A stretch of 64,000 nucleotides of DNA, taken from assembly GCA_039820585.1 (NCBI GenBank), contig JBCBPV010000010.1:1-64000 (forward strand). Reading direction: 5' to 3'. The notes beneath the pieces were generated by a model. The model did not search any database. It saw only the letters and a program-made list of their open reading frames with translations, and was not told where the DNA came from. The stretch is from JBCBGF01 sp039820585. Lineage in GTDB: Bacteria; Pseudomonadota; Alphaproteobacteria; Rhodobacterales; Rhodobacteraceae. A program made the position numbers and the translations under genes. Every line of letters starts with the position of its first letter. Within the stretch, counting starts at the first letter, position 1. Below, one piece after another: positions 23,407-32,275 of the stretch.

Positions 23407-23475
23407 GGGTAGCGAGGCTGGTCAATCCGTGATCGCGTGATAGGCTCGCGGCATCTCTTGCGATGGAAGCCCTCA

Positions 23476-23784
23476 ATGTCACTGAGCGATGAAGACAAGG
23501 TCCAAGGCCGGATCCACGGCGAACAACACGATCCCGGTGAGAAGGACCAGATAATTCTGCGTCTGATCTACATGGTAATTATCTGGGTGATGCTCAGCGT
23601 GGCGCAATCGGTGCTGACCTTGGCAACGATTATCCAGTTCGTGATCATGCTGATTAACTCGGGCGAGCCGAACAAGCGGCTGGGTGATTTCGGGACCGAT
23701 CTGGGGATCTGGATGGCCAAGGCCGCGCGGTATCAAACCGGTGCCAGCGAAGTGAAGCCATGGCCGTGGACCGAGCTGGACTAA
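23476..23784 (+). CDS. DUF4389 small membrane protein
   Basis: 102 residues from the ATG at 23476. Two hydrophobic segments (ILRLIYMVIIWVMLSVAQSV and LATIIQFVIMLINSG) followed by GEPNKRLGDFGTDLGIWMAK, the conserved end of DUF4389 proteins. Function unknown; in gammaproteobacteria relatives are lipase or envelope accessory proteins. Monocistronic, with its own leader after the oxidoreductase. Confidence 0.8.
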   Translation: MSLSDEDKVQGRIHGEQHDPGEKDQIILRLIYMVIIWVMLSVAQSVLTLATIIQFVIMLINSGEPNKRLGDFGTDLGIWMAKAARYQTGASEVKPWPWTELD

Positions 23785-24014
23785 ACCCGCGAATTCCGGC
23801 CTGCCAGGGGCGCCGCGGCGCTTGCGCATGCCCCCGTGTCCGCAAGGACACAAAACCAGCGTCGTAGGTAAATTGTTTCGCTGAACTGCGGAAAAGCCCG
23901 TTCGCGCCGCTATCCAAACACAATTTCGCCGCACTTAAGGGGCTCATTAACCACAGTTTTTTTGTGAGTGGTGTGAGTATGTAGCAAACCTTTCTGGTCC
24001 GTGGGGACAGTGCA

Positions 24015-26366
24015 ATGCAGCGAAAAGAGGTCATCGACCTCCGGCAATACCGTGCCGCGTCACATGTCGGGTCAGACGACATCGACGGGCTGGACGACTG
24101 TGCGTTGCGTACCGGAACCCAGCTGCTGCATGGCCAGTACACGCTGACGGAGTTTCTTGCCGCTGGCGGGTTCGGCATGACCTATGTTGCGCGCGACAGC
24201 TTGTCCCGCACCGTCGTGATTAAGGAGTGTTTCCCGACCGAGCTGTGCGTGCGCGCCGGCACTAGTGTCACGGCACGCAACGCGGCTTATGCGGATGGGT
24301 ATCAAACCCTGCTGGATCAGTTCGTGGCCGAGGCACATTGCCTGGCCCAACTGAAACACCGCAACATCGTGCATGTCCATCAGGTGTTTAAGGAAAACGG
24401 CACTGCCTATATGGCGATGGACTATGTGGACGGCGTCGATCTGTGTCAGATCATTGATGCGCGTGCACGGCAGGCCTTGCCCCCCAAGGAAATCGTCCGG
24501 ATCGCGCTGCGGATCCTGCATGCGATCCGTTACGTCCATGATAGCGGGATGCTGCATCTTGATATCTCGCCCGATAACATCCTGATCGACCGCAAGGGTG
24601 AACCTGTGCTGATCGATTTCGGCGCGGCGCGGACCGGGGCCGCCTCGGCAGAGACCGCTTGGCCCCTGGGATGCGTGAAAGACGGCTATTCCCCGCCGGA
24701 ATTCTACATACCTCACCGTGAGCGGGGGGCGTGGAGCGATCTCTACTCGCTCGGCGCGTCGCTCTACCATTTGATGTCGGGAGAGGCGCCACCAAGCGGC
24801 GAAGCGCGCGGTGAACACCTGGCCGATGGGTCGCGGGATCCCTACCAACCCCTCGACGTGCCTGGTTACACGCCCACCTTCCTCAAATCCATCGACCGCG
24901 CGCTGCAGTTTGACCCGCTCCGCCGGATGCAAAGCGCGGAAGACTGGATCAAGCTGATCGATGACTCGGCACCGGTGGACAAGAAGGCGAGCGCGCGCAA
25001 GGCGTCAAGACTTCCGCCTGCGCGGCCAATGCGCGACCCGGTCGTTGTGGAGCCGAAGATGCGCGATGTCTTCGCGGGGCCGGTAACGCCAGAGCCGAGC
25101 CCAACCGTGCGGCCCGTGGCTTACGGTGTGATCGGCGCTGCGGTCGCCGTGGGCCTGGGGCTTGCGGGATCGCTGATGATAATTCAATTGGGCGCGCCCG
25201 AGGCAGAGGTGAAGGCCGCTGCGCCGGTTGAGACGGCGCCGATTGCTGTTGCGGCTCCAGAAATTGAGACGACCGCCAACGCCGATGTGGCGCCGGTGGC
25301 AGAGCCTGCGTCCGCCAGCGCCGTTGCCGGTCTCAGCGAGATTGACGCCCAGATCCTGCGCGCGCTGGCCGCGCTTGATAGCCAGACCGCGACACTTAAC
25401 GCTAGTGACATGGTCATCGACATCACCCGTCCGAGCCCGGTAGCGCCGGGTACTGTGGCCGAGGTGGCGATGATTGCGCCGGTGCAAGTGGATGAACGCA
25501 TGGCCCCCGCACCGCAAATCGCCCCTGTCGATCCGGTACCGACAGCCGCCGCCACGCCGCTGCCTGCCATCGCACCGCTTCCGGTTGAGACGGCGCTGCT
25601 GGCCGCCGCACCGGTGGAGCAGGCGCGGGTTCCCGTCCTCACGAGCATCACCCGACCCGGACGGATCGGGTCTGTCCCGAGTTTTGGCCTCCTGCGCCCC
25701 GACGCCGCGCCGGAGGCTGTGGCCACCGTGTCCCCTGTCGCGCCGCCGAAGGCCTCGATTGCCGATCCCATCGCCTTCGCGCATTGGGACGTGGAGATGC
25801 CCTTCACCGCGCGGGTGGAGCAGGTGCGCAATGCGACCATCGCCACCATCACCGAGGTGGATAGCAATGCCGATCTGACCACCTCCGGTGCCTGGATCCG
25901 CGAAGATACCGTGATTTATGCGCTGAACGGCACGCCCTTGATGCCCGAAACCGGGTTGTCGGGTCTGCTGCTGACCGATCTACAGACCGATCCCGACGGG
26001 TTCACCCGCGCCAGCGTGCAATACCTTGACCCTGATCTAGGGATGATCGACCGCGGGCTTCTGGCCGCGCGTGTTGTGCGCCGAGTGGGCCTGGTCGACG
26101 GGACGGAGCTGGACCTGAGCGTGCGTGACCTGGTCTGGCAGGCGCGCGTGCGTACAGTCGGAACAGCCAGAGGGAACACCCTGCGAGAGGGTGACGTAAT
26201 CGTTCAGGCATCGGTCGTGGGCGCGCAGATTGAAAGCTTTGAAGACCTTAAGGCTGCGCTCCAGCGGACAATCGACTTGGGGGCGACCAGCGTTGAGCTG
26301 CAAGTTCAACGCAACGGACAAATCGTCAGCGCGCGGCTTCCGCTCGCTAAAGGAGATGCGTCGTGA
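24015..26366 (+). CDS. Membrane Ser/Thr protein kinase with periplasmic C-terminal PDZ-like region
   Basis: 783 residues. Cytoplasmic kinase domain (about 35-320): glycine loop FLAAGGFGMTYVARD, ATP-binding Lys in VVIKECFP (about residue 70), catalytic loop HLDISPDNILID (Asp near 183; Leu replaces the usual Arg of HRD) and LIDFGAAR for metal binding. One transmembrane helix near 372-394 is followed by a long Ala/Pro/Val-rich linker and a C-terminal region (about 590-783) with WIREDTVIYALNGTPL and GNTLREGDVIVQASVVGAQI, two PDZ-like halves. Family knowledge: eukaryotic-like kinases of this build sense the envelope. Two LysM-binding-protein genes follow in the same direction, 115 bp downstream, probable partners. 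Confidence 0.85.
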   Translation: MQRKEVIDLRQYRAASHVGSDDIDGLDDCALRTGTQLLHGQYTLTEFLAAGGFGMTYVARDSLSRTVVIKECFPTELCVRAGTSVTARNAAYADGYQTLLDQFVAEAHCLAQLKHRNIVHVHQVFKENGTAYMAMDYVDGVDLCQIIDARARQALPPKEIVRIALRILHAIRYVHDSGMLHLDISPDNILIDRKGEPVLIDFGAARTGAASAETAWPLGCVKDGYSPPEFYIPHRERGAWSDLYSLGASLYHLMSGEAPPSGEARGEHLADGSRDPYQPLDVPGYTPTFLKSIDRALQFDPLRRMQSAEDWIKLIDDSAPVDKKASARKASRLPPARPMRDPVVVEPKMRDVFAGPVTPEPSPTVRPVAYGVIGAAVAVGLGLAGSLMIIQLGAPEAEVKAAAPVETAPIAVAAPEIETTANADVAPVAEPASASAVAGLSEIDAQILRALAALDSQTATLNASDMVIDITRPSPVAPGTVAEVAMIAPVQVDERMAPAPQIAPVDPVPTAAATPLPAIAPLPVETALLAAAPVEQARVPVLTSITRPGRIGSVPSFGLLRPDAAPEAVATVSPVAPPKASIADPIAFAHWDVEMPFTARVEQVRNATIATITEVDSNADLTTSGAWIREDTVIYALNGTPLMPETGLSGLLLTDLQTDPDGFTRASVQYLDPDLGMIDRGLLAARVVRRVGLVDGTELDLSVRDLVWQARVRTVGTARGNTLREGDVIVQASVVGAQIESFEDLKAALQRTIDLGATSVELQVQRNGQIVSARLPLAKGDAS

Positions 26367-26481
26367 CGTGCTGCCACACATCGCGCCGTGCACAGCCATT
26401 TGAGGCTGGTCTTTCTGAGTATGTGGCAGACCATCTGCCGCCGCTCAGAGGTCAGCTGACCCCGTAGGCAGAGGATCAGCA

Positions 26482-27513
26482 ATGATGATACGACCTCTTA
26501 TGCGAGCCCTGTATGCGCTTGCGTTCCTTGTGACAGGCGCCACGTCGGCAACGGCCCAAACCGCGTGCGAACTGTATCAGGTCAAGCGCGGCGATACGCT
26601 CAACAAAATTGTCGAGCGTGTGGATGGGCTCGACAGCTATCGCCAGATCTATCGCGTGAACCGCCGGGCGATCGGGCGCAACCCCAACCTCTTGCGTCGG
26701 GGCGCGGTGATCCGCATCCCCTGCGTGGGCCCGGCGCAAAACATCGAAACGGTCGCGTCCGCGCCTCCGGAGATCAGCTTTCTGACGTCAAACGGGCTGG
26801 CGCCTTACACGGACGAGGCGCTGGCGGGCCAAGGCCTGTTCACCCAGCTTGTGGAACGCGCGGTGATGCGCGCAGCCCCAGATACAGAGGTCGAGATCGT
26901 GTTCGTGAACGACCGTGGCGCGCATATGGATGTGCTTTTGCCCCGCGGCGCGTTTGACGCGGGCTTCCCCTGGGCGGCACAGGATTGCGCGCCGGGCGGT
27001 AGTTGCGAGGCCCTTCGCTTTTCCGAGCCGTTCTACGAAATCGTCGATGGCTATTTCTCTCGCACAGGCACGGGGTTCGAAAATGTGACCCGGCCTACCG
27101 GTTTCGAGGGCACCACGATCTGCCGGCCAGAAGGGCAAAGTGCCGCTGGCCAAGCGGCCTTCGCGGCAGGGCACCCCAATGCCACCGTCATCTCGAGCGC
27201 CACGCCCGAAGCGTGCTTCAACCATCTGGCCCGCGGCCAGGTGGACGTCGTCGCGGTTGAGACGCGGATCGGCACCCACATGATCGATACGCTTGGCCTG
27301 CAGGGCGAGGTTGTCGAGAACAAGCACCTCTTTGAAATCCACCCCCTTCGGGTGGCCGTTCCGGCGGCCAACCCCAAGGCAAACGAGATAATCGAGGTTT
27401 TGAACCGCGGGTTGAAGGCCATGCTGCAGTCCGGCGAATGGGACAGCATCATTTCCGACAGCCTGATGAAATCAGGACCCAAACTGGCAAATCAACGGAG
27501 CAGAAACTCATGA
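26482..27513 (+). CDS. LysM-domain protein fused to a family-3 solute-binding domain
   Basis: 343 residues with a signal peptide (ALYALAFLVTGATSATAQ). Residues about 29-82 are a LysM domain (CELYQVKRGDTLNKIVERVD, then YRQIYRVNRRAIGRNPNLLR, RGAVIRIPC), bracketed by two cysteines. The remaining 250 residues are a periplasmic binding-protein type 2 fold (amino-acid-type SBP_bac_3), starting ISFLTSNGLAPYTDEALAGQ, with DVLLPRGAFDAGFPWAAQD, and ending EVLNRGLKAMLQSGEWDSII. No permease genes accompany it. It probably sits on peptidoglycan and binds a small ligand as a sensor for the kinase. The stop overlaps the next start (ATGA). Confidence 0.82.
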   Translation: MMIRPLMRALYALAFLVTGATSATAQTACELYQVKRGDTLNKIVERVDGLDSYRQIYRVNRRAIGRNPNLLRRGAVIRIPCVGPAQNIETVASAPPEISFLTSNGLAPYTDEALAGQGLFTQLVERAVMRAAPDTEVEIVFVNDRGAHMDVLLPRGAFDAGFPWAAQDCAPGGSCEALRFSEPFYEIVDGYFSRTGTGFENVTRPTGFEGTTICRPEGQSAAGQAAFAAGHPNATVISSATPEACFNHLARGQVDVVAVETRIGTHMIDTLGLQGEVVENKHLFEIHPLRVAVPAANPKANEIIEVLNRGLKAMLQSGEWDSIISDSLMKSGPKLANQRSRNS

Positions 27514-28643
27514 AACAGCACCTGACACAAACGGCCATGGGCCGCCCCCTCAACACCCTGTTGCGCACGGTCGCCATATGCGCCGTTGCCGCCCTGGCCC
27601 CGGCGATCGCACCCGGCACCGCCTCGGCCCAGGAAGCCTGCACCAGCTATTCAGTGCGCGCGGGCGACTCGCTGGCGTCAATCGCAGAAGGCGCTTATGG
27701 CACCTTTGACTACCAGCAGATCTTCAACGCCAACCGTAACGTGATCTTCAACCCCAATGCGATCGAGGTGGGTACGGTTCTTCTGTTGCCCTGCGCCGAT
27801 GGCAGCCTGCCTGGCACCGCCTCGCCGCAAGAGCTGATCGCCGAACAGGACGCGGAACAGGAGCGTCGCACCGGCCCCGCCAGCGTGTTCGAGCCACCGA
27901 TCAAGATCGTCAGTGCCAATGGCTGGGCCCCGTTCGTGGGCGAAAGCTTTGATGGCGGCGGCATGCTTGTGCGTCTTGCAACCACCGCGTTGAACCGCGG
28001 CGGCAACGCGCGCGACTATAACGTCAGTTTTGTTGACGACTGGTCGGCCCATACCGAAACGCTCTTGCCGCTGGGCGCGTTCGACGTGTCGATTGCCTGG
28101 TACCTGCCCGATTGCACCAAGTACAACATGCTGTCGGCCGGGATGCAAAAACGCTGTGATGAGCTGGAAGGCTCGCTGCCGATCTACGAATCTGTGGTGG
28201 GCTTCTTCACCGCGCCCGACAACGCCTATGCAGATGCGCGCGAATACACCGACTTTGCCGGTGCCCGCGTGTGCCGTCCCGCAGGCTGGTTCACCTTCGA
28301 CCTGGAAGAGCAGGGGCTGTCCGAGCCGCTGGTAACCATGGTGGTACCCGATGCGGTCAATGACTGCATGGAGATGCTGACCGCGGGCGAGGTTGATGTG
28401 GTACCCTTGGAGATCGAAAGCGTGTCGGCCGCAGCAAAAGAGCTGGGGATCGAGGGGCAGATCGTTCAGAACCCCTACCTGACAAACCTCTTGAACATGC
28501 ACTTCGTCACACACAAAACCAACCCGCGCGGGCGTGTGTACCTCGCACTCCTAAACCGCGGCCTGACCGAGATGCGCGAAACCGGTGAATGGTACGCGAT
28601 CATTTCAAGCGCCTTGGCAGAGGCGAACAACCTTACGAACTAG
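27510..28643 (+). CDS. LysM-domain protein fused to a family-3 solute-binding domain (paralogue)
   Basis: 377 residues, same architecture as the preceding gene: signal peptide (VAALAPAIAPGTASAQ), LysM (ACTSYSVRAGDSLASIAEGA, then YGTFDYQQIFNANRNVIFNP, VGTVLLLPCADG), short Glu-rich linker, then the binding domain (IVSANGWAPFVGESFDGGGM, ETLLPLGAFDVSIAWYLPDC) ending LLNRGLTEMRETGEWYAIIS. The aligned landmarks show the two genes arose by tandem duplication and then diverged in the ligand pocket region. The ATG was placed at 27510, inside the previous stop, because it begins the signal peptide. Confidence 0.82.
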   Translation: MKQHLTQTAMGRPLNTLLRTVAICAVAALAPAIAPGTASAQEACTSYSVRAGDSLASIAEGAYGTFDYQQIFNANRNVIFNPNAIEVGTVLLLPCADGSLPGTASPQELIAEQDAEQERRTGPASVFEPPIKIVSANGWAPFVGESFDGGGMLVRLATTALNRGGNARDYNVSFVDDWSAHTETLLPLGAFDVSIAWYLPDCTKYNMLSAGMQKRCDELEGSLPIYESVVGFFTAPDNAYADAREYTDFAGARVCRPAGWFTFDLEEQGLSEPLVTMVVPDAVNDCMEMLTAGEVDVVPLEIESVSAAAKELGIEGQIVQNPYLTNLLNMHFVTHKTNPRGRVYLALLNRGLTEMRETGEWYAIISSALAEANNLTN

Positions 28644-28664
28644 ATTAGGTACAATACCCAACGG

Positions 28665-28694
28665 TGCGCCCCTTGCTTCGCTGCGAGGGGCGCA
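28665..28694. terminator. Bidirectional hairpin between convergent genes
   Basis: TGCGCCCCT (28665-28673) and AGGGGCGCA (28686-28694), a perfect 9-bp GC-rich stem with a 12-nt loop, lies 22 bp after the LysM gene stop and 8 bp before the 3' end of pepF. No long T-tract on either side, but position between convergent genes supports a termination role. Confidence 0.65.
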
Positions 28695-28701
28695 ATGCGT
28701 C

Positions 28702-30519
28702 TCAGGCCTCCATCGCCTCCAGCTCGTCGATCATGCTGGAGATCATGCTTAGCCCCTTGTCCCAAAAGGTCGGATCGCTGGCATCAAGGCCGAAGGGGGC
28801 CAGAAGTTCCTTGTGGTGCTTTGAGCCACCGGCCTTCAGCATCTCGAAATACTTCTCCTGAAACCCCGGATCGCCTTCTTCATAAACCGCGTAAAGCGCG
28901 TTCACGAGCCCATCGCCAAACGCATAGGCATAGACATAGAAGGGCGAGTGGACGAAATGCGGGATATAGGCCCAGAACGACTCGTAGCCGTTCATGAACG
29001 TGAAGGCGGGGCCAAGGCTTTCGCCCTGCACGCTCATCCACAGCGCACCAATATCCTCTGGTGTCAGCTCGCCTTTGGACCGCGCGTCATGTAGCTTGCA
29101 CTCAAAGTCATAGAACGCGATCTGGCGGACGACAGTGTTGATCATATCCTCGACCTTGCCGGCCAGAAGCACCTTCTTTTCCGCCAGGCTCGCCGCCTCC
29201 GACAACAGCTTGCGGAAGGTCAGCATCTCGCCAAACACACTGGCCGTCTCAGCCAGGGTCAGCGGGGTTGAGGACAACAGTTCGCCTTGCCCGGCGGCCA
29301 GCACCTGGTGAACGCCGTGGCCAAGTTCGTGCGCCAACGTCATGACATCGCGCGGTTTTCCCAGGTAGTTCAGCATCACATACGGATGCACATCGACCAC
29401 TGTGGGATGGGCAAAGGCCCCGGGCGCCTTGCCGGGCTTCACACCGGCATCAATCCAACCCTTGGTAAAAAACGGCTCTGCCAGATCGGCCATGCGCGGG
29501 GAGAAACCCGAATAGGCGTCGAGCACCATCGCCTTGGCGCGGTCCCACTCCACTGTCGCTGGGTCATCCATCGGCAGGGGCGCGTTGCGATCCCAAACCT
29601 GCAACGTCTCCAGCCCCAGCCACTTGCGCTTCAGCTCATAATAGCGATGCGAAATCCGGGGATACGCCTCAACCACCGCATTGCGCAGTGCCTCGACCAC
29701 TTCAGGCTCCACATGGTTCGACAGATGCCGCCCCGTTTGCGGCGTTGGCATCCCGCGCCAGCGATCCTCGATCTCTTTCTCCTTGGCCAGCGTGTTGTGC
29801 ACCCGCGCAAAGAGCGAGACGTTATCGCCAAACACTTGCGCCAGCGCTTTGGCACCCGCCTCACGCTGGGCGCGATCGTGGTCGGTGAGCAGGTTCAAGG
29901 TGGCCTCGATGCCCAGCTCTTGATCGCCGACAGGGAAAGTCAGCCCCGCGATCGTCTCATCGAACAGTTTGTTCCATGCGGTTGCGCCCACGGTGGACTG
30001 GTCGTGCAAAAACCGCTCTAGCTCATCGGACAGTTGATAGGGTTTGAGCGACCGCATCCGGTCAAAATGCGGTTTGTAACGTGCCAGCTCAGGATCCGCT
30101 GAGAAGAGCGTCGTATAAGCCGCGTCCTCGATCGCATTGAATTCGAGAGAGAAAAACACCAGCTGCGTGGTAAAGGCCGTGATCCTGTCCTGGCAATCGG
30201 ACATGAACTTGGCGCGCTCGGCATCGGTGGTACTCTGATAGTACCGCAGGCCCGCGAACGACATGATCCGTCCCGCCACGCTGCTGATCCGCTCATTCCG
30301 CTTGACGCAGGTGAGCATGGCGGCGGCATCAAGATCGCCCAGCTTGCCCTGGTAGTCGGCGGCAAACTCGGCGCAGGCGGTCTCAAGCCAATCCATATCC
30401 CGCTTCAGCTCGGGCGCGTCGGGACCGGGGTACAGATCATCGAGATTCCAGTTTGGCAGATCGCCAAATTCGGTCGTCTGGGTGGCGTTGGCGTCGAATA
30501 CAGGGCGGGGGAAATTCAT
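28702..30519 (-). CDS. pepF: M3 family oligoendopeptidase F
   Basis: 605 residues. The zinc motif is LAHELGHGVHQ (HExxH near residue 394) and the third ligand Glu is expected in LAETASVFGEMLTFRKLL. N-terminal region DLPNWNLDDLYPGPDAPELK is typical of PepF/M3B proteins. No signal peptide, so it degrades peptides of about 7-17 residues in the cytoplasm. Length matches the family (about 600). It is preceded on its strand by a long hairpin (30602-30653) lying in the leader between it and the ligase gene. Confidence 0.93.
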   Translation of the reverse strand: MNFPRPVFDANATQTTEFGDLPNWNLDDLYPGPDAPELKRDMDWLETACAEFAADYQGKLGDLDAAAMLTCVKRNERISSVAGRIMSFAGLRYYQSTTDAERAKFMSDCQDRITAFTTQLVFFSLEFNAIEDAAYTTLFSADPELARYKPHFDRMRSLKPYQLSDELERFLHDQSTVGATAWNKLFDETIAGLTFPVGDQELGIEATLNLLTDHDRAQREAGAKALAQVFGDNVSLFARVHNTLAKEKEIEDRWRGMPTPQTGRHLSNHVEPEVVEALRNAVVEAYPRISHRYYELKRKWLGLETLQVWDRNAPLPMDDPATVEWDRAKAMVLDAYSGFSPRMADLAEPFFTKGWIDAGVKPGKAPGAFAHPTVVDVHPYVMLNYLGKPRDVMTLAHELGHGVHQVLAAGQGELLSSTPLTLAETASVFGEMLTFRKLLSEAASLAEKKVLLAGKVEDMINTVVRQIAFYDFECKLHDARSKGELTPEDIGALWMSVQGESLGPAFTFMNGYESFWAYIPHFVHSPFYVYAYAFGDGLVNALYAVYEEGDPGFQEKYFEMLKAGGSKHHKELLAPFGLDASDPTFWDKGLSMISSMIDELEAMEA

Positions 30520-30601
30520 GTATGGGCCTCTCTCAGGGGGTCAGACAGACATATGTCCCCAGACCCGCCCCCTTCAAGCCCGGTTTCGCAGGCTGGGTCA
30601 T

Positions 30602-30653
30602 GCGTATTTTCAACAAGAAGAAGGGTGTGGACTTCTTCTTGTTCGAAATACGC
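30602..30653. repeat. Strong 22-bp stem-loop between the ligase gene and pepF
   Basis: Arms 30602-30623 and 30632-30653 pair at 20 of 22 positions around the 8-nt loop GGTGTGGA; the outer parts are GCGTATTT/AAATACGC and the inner part AACAAGAAGAAG/CTTCTTCTTGTT. No T-tract follows on either strand. It is far longer than a normal terminator and lies 83 bp upstream of the pepF start on the minus strand. It could be a mobile palindromic repeat unit or an mRNA stabiliser. Confidence 0.75.
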
Positions 30654-30682
30654 TTGTTGGAAGGTGGGCAGCGGGCAATCGC

Positions 30683-32275
30683 TCACCCATAGGCGGCCAG
30701 CATCGCCTTGAGATCATCGAGCGTGTTCGCCTCATCCAGCGGTTTGTCGCGGCGCCACCGGCTCATCCGCGGAAAGCGCAAGGCAACGCCAGATTTGTGG
30801 CGGGGGCTTTCCTGGATGCCCTCAAAGGCGATCTCAAAGACGTGGTGCGGCGTGACCTGGCGGACGGGGCCGAAGCGTTGTTGGGTGTTCTTGCGCACCC
30901 ATGCGGTGATGTCGCGGAACTCGGCATCGGTGAGGCCGGAATACGCCTTGGTGAAGGGCACCAGTTCGTTGCCGTTCCAGACCGCAAAGGTGAAATCGGT
31001 AAACAGGTTCGCGCGCCGCCCGTGGCCCGATTGGGCGTAGATCATCACCGCGTCGATCACCAAGGGGTCGACTTTCCATTTCCACCAGTCGCCCTTTTTG
31101 CGCCCATCACGATAGGGGGCGTCGCGGCGTTTCAGCATGATGCCCTCTGCGCCGAGGTTGCGCGAGGTCGCGCGGGTAGCGGCGAGGCTGTCCCAGGTGG
31201 GGAAGGTGATAAGGGGGGAAAGGCCGATGGGGCATTCGGGCGGCGTGGCGTTCACGATCTTTTCTAGGCGCGCGCGGCGGGTGGCATAAGGCTGGGCGCG
31301 GATGTCTTCGCCTGCGTCTTCGAGGAGGTCGTAGGCTTGCAGGATCACCGGCGCCTCAGACAGTAGCTTCTTGGGCACCGTCTTGCGCCCGATCCGCTTT
31401 TGAAGCGCGTTGAAGGGCATGGGGGCGTCATCTGCCCAGGCCAACACTTCGCCGTCGATCACCGTGCCGTCGGGCAGAAAGTCGCGGGCGGCGGCGAGCT
31501 CGGGGAAGCGGTCGGTCATCAGCTCTTCGCCCCGCGACCACAGGAAGTGGCTGCCGCCTCGGACGATGAGTTGGCCGCGGATGCCATCCCATTTGTGCTC
31601 GGCGGCCCAGTCCTCAGGTAACCCGAGGTCTTCTGGTGCGCTGTCGAGCTGGTAGGCGAGGTAGAATGGGTAGGGTTTGGAAAGGTCGGCGGAAGGGTCG
31701 GGGGCCTCGATCAGCGCGTGGTAGGTGATAGTGTCCGGCGACCAATCGCCCATCAGGCGGTGGGCGAGCGTGGGTTCCTCGATTCCGGTGGCCTTTGACA
31801 GGGCCCGAGTCATCAGCTTTTGACTGAGCCCCATGCGGAAGCCGCCGGTAATGAGCTTGTTGAAGACGAAGCGCTCGGTCGTCTCCAGCGCGTTCCAGGC
31901 GGCGAGGACGCGGGGTTTGCGGTCGGATTCTTCAAGGGTGCCCCAAGCGCGGATTTCGGTGATCCAGTGGGTGAGGCTTTCGTCTGAAGTGGTTGAGGGG
32001 GCGGGGAGAACCAGCGCAATGGTTTCGGCCAGGTCGCCGACGATGGGATAGGCCTCCTCGAACAGCCACAGCGGGATGCCCGCGCGCTCGGCCGCCCATT
32101 CGCGCAGGCGCGTGGTAGTCACTGTGCGTTTGGGGCGGCGGCCGGAGAGAAGCGCGATGGTCCACAGGCGGTCGTCGTCGGGGGCGTCGGTGAAGTAATC
32201 GGCCAGGGCGGCGACCTTGGCGTTCGTCTTGGTGGTTTGGTCAAGGGCGGTGAAGAGGGCGGCGAAGCGTTTCAT
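30683..32275 (-). CDS. ATP-dependent DNA ligase (ligase-associated DNA-damage system)
   Basis: 530 residues. The adenylation motif is EHKWDGIRGQ (Lys near residue 228). Downstream nucleotidyltransferase motifs include DGTVIDGEVLAW (motif III), AEGIMLKRRDAPYRDGRKKG (motif IV) and WWKWKVDP (motif V). An N-terminal helical DNA-binding domain (about 1-190) and C-terminal OB domain complete the type of ligase found beside the Lhr-like helicase, exonuclease and PdeM phosphoesterase genes. Here only the exonuclease gene is adjacent, overlapping by 4 bp (ATGA). Cytoplasmic, repair-linked. Confidence 0.92.
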   Translation of the reverse strand: MKRFAALFTALDQTTKTNAKVAALADYFTDAPDDDRLWTIALLSGRRPKRTVTTTRLREWAAERAGIPLWLFEEAYPIVGDLAETIALVLPAPSTTSDESLTHWITEIRAWGTLEESDRKPRVLAAWNALETTERFVFNKLITGGFRMGLSQKLMTRALSKATGIEEPTLAHRLMGDWSPDTITYHALIEAPDPSADLSKPYPFYLAYQLDSAPEDLGLPEDWAAEHKWDGIRGQLIVRGGSHFLWSRGEELMTDRFPELAAARDFLPDGTVIDGEVLAWADDAPMPFNALQKRIGRKTVPKKLLSEAPVILQAYDLLEDAGEDIRAQPYATRRARLEKIVNATPPECPIGLSPLITFPTWDSLAATRATSRNLGAEGIMLKRRDAPYRDGRKKGDWWKWKVDPLVIDAVMIYAQSGHGRRANLFTDFTFAVWNGNELVPFTKAYSGLTDAEFRDITAWVRKNTQQRFGPVRQVTPHHVFEIAFEGIQESPRHKSGVALRFPRMSRWRRDKPLDEANTLDDLKAMLAAYG

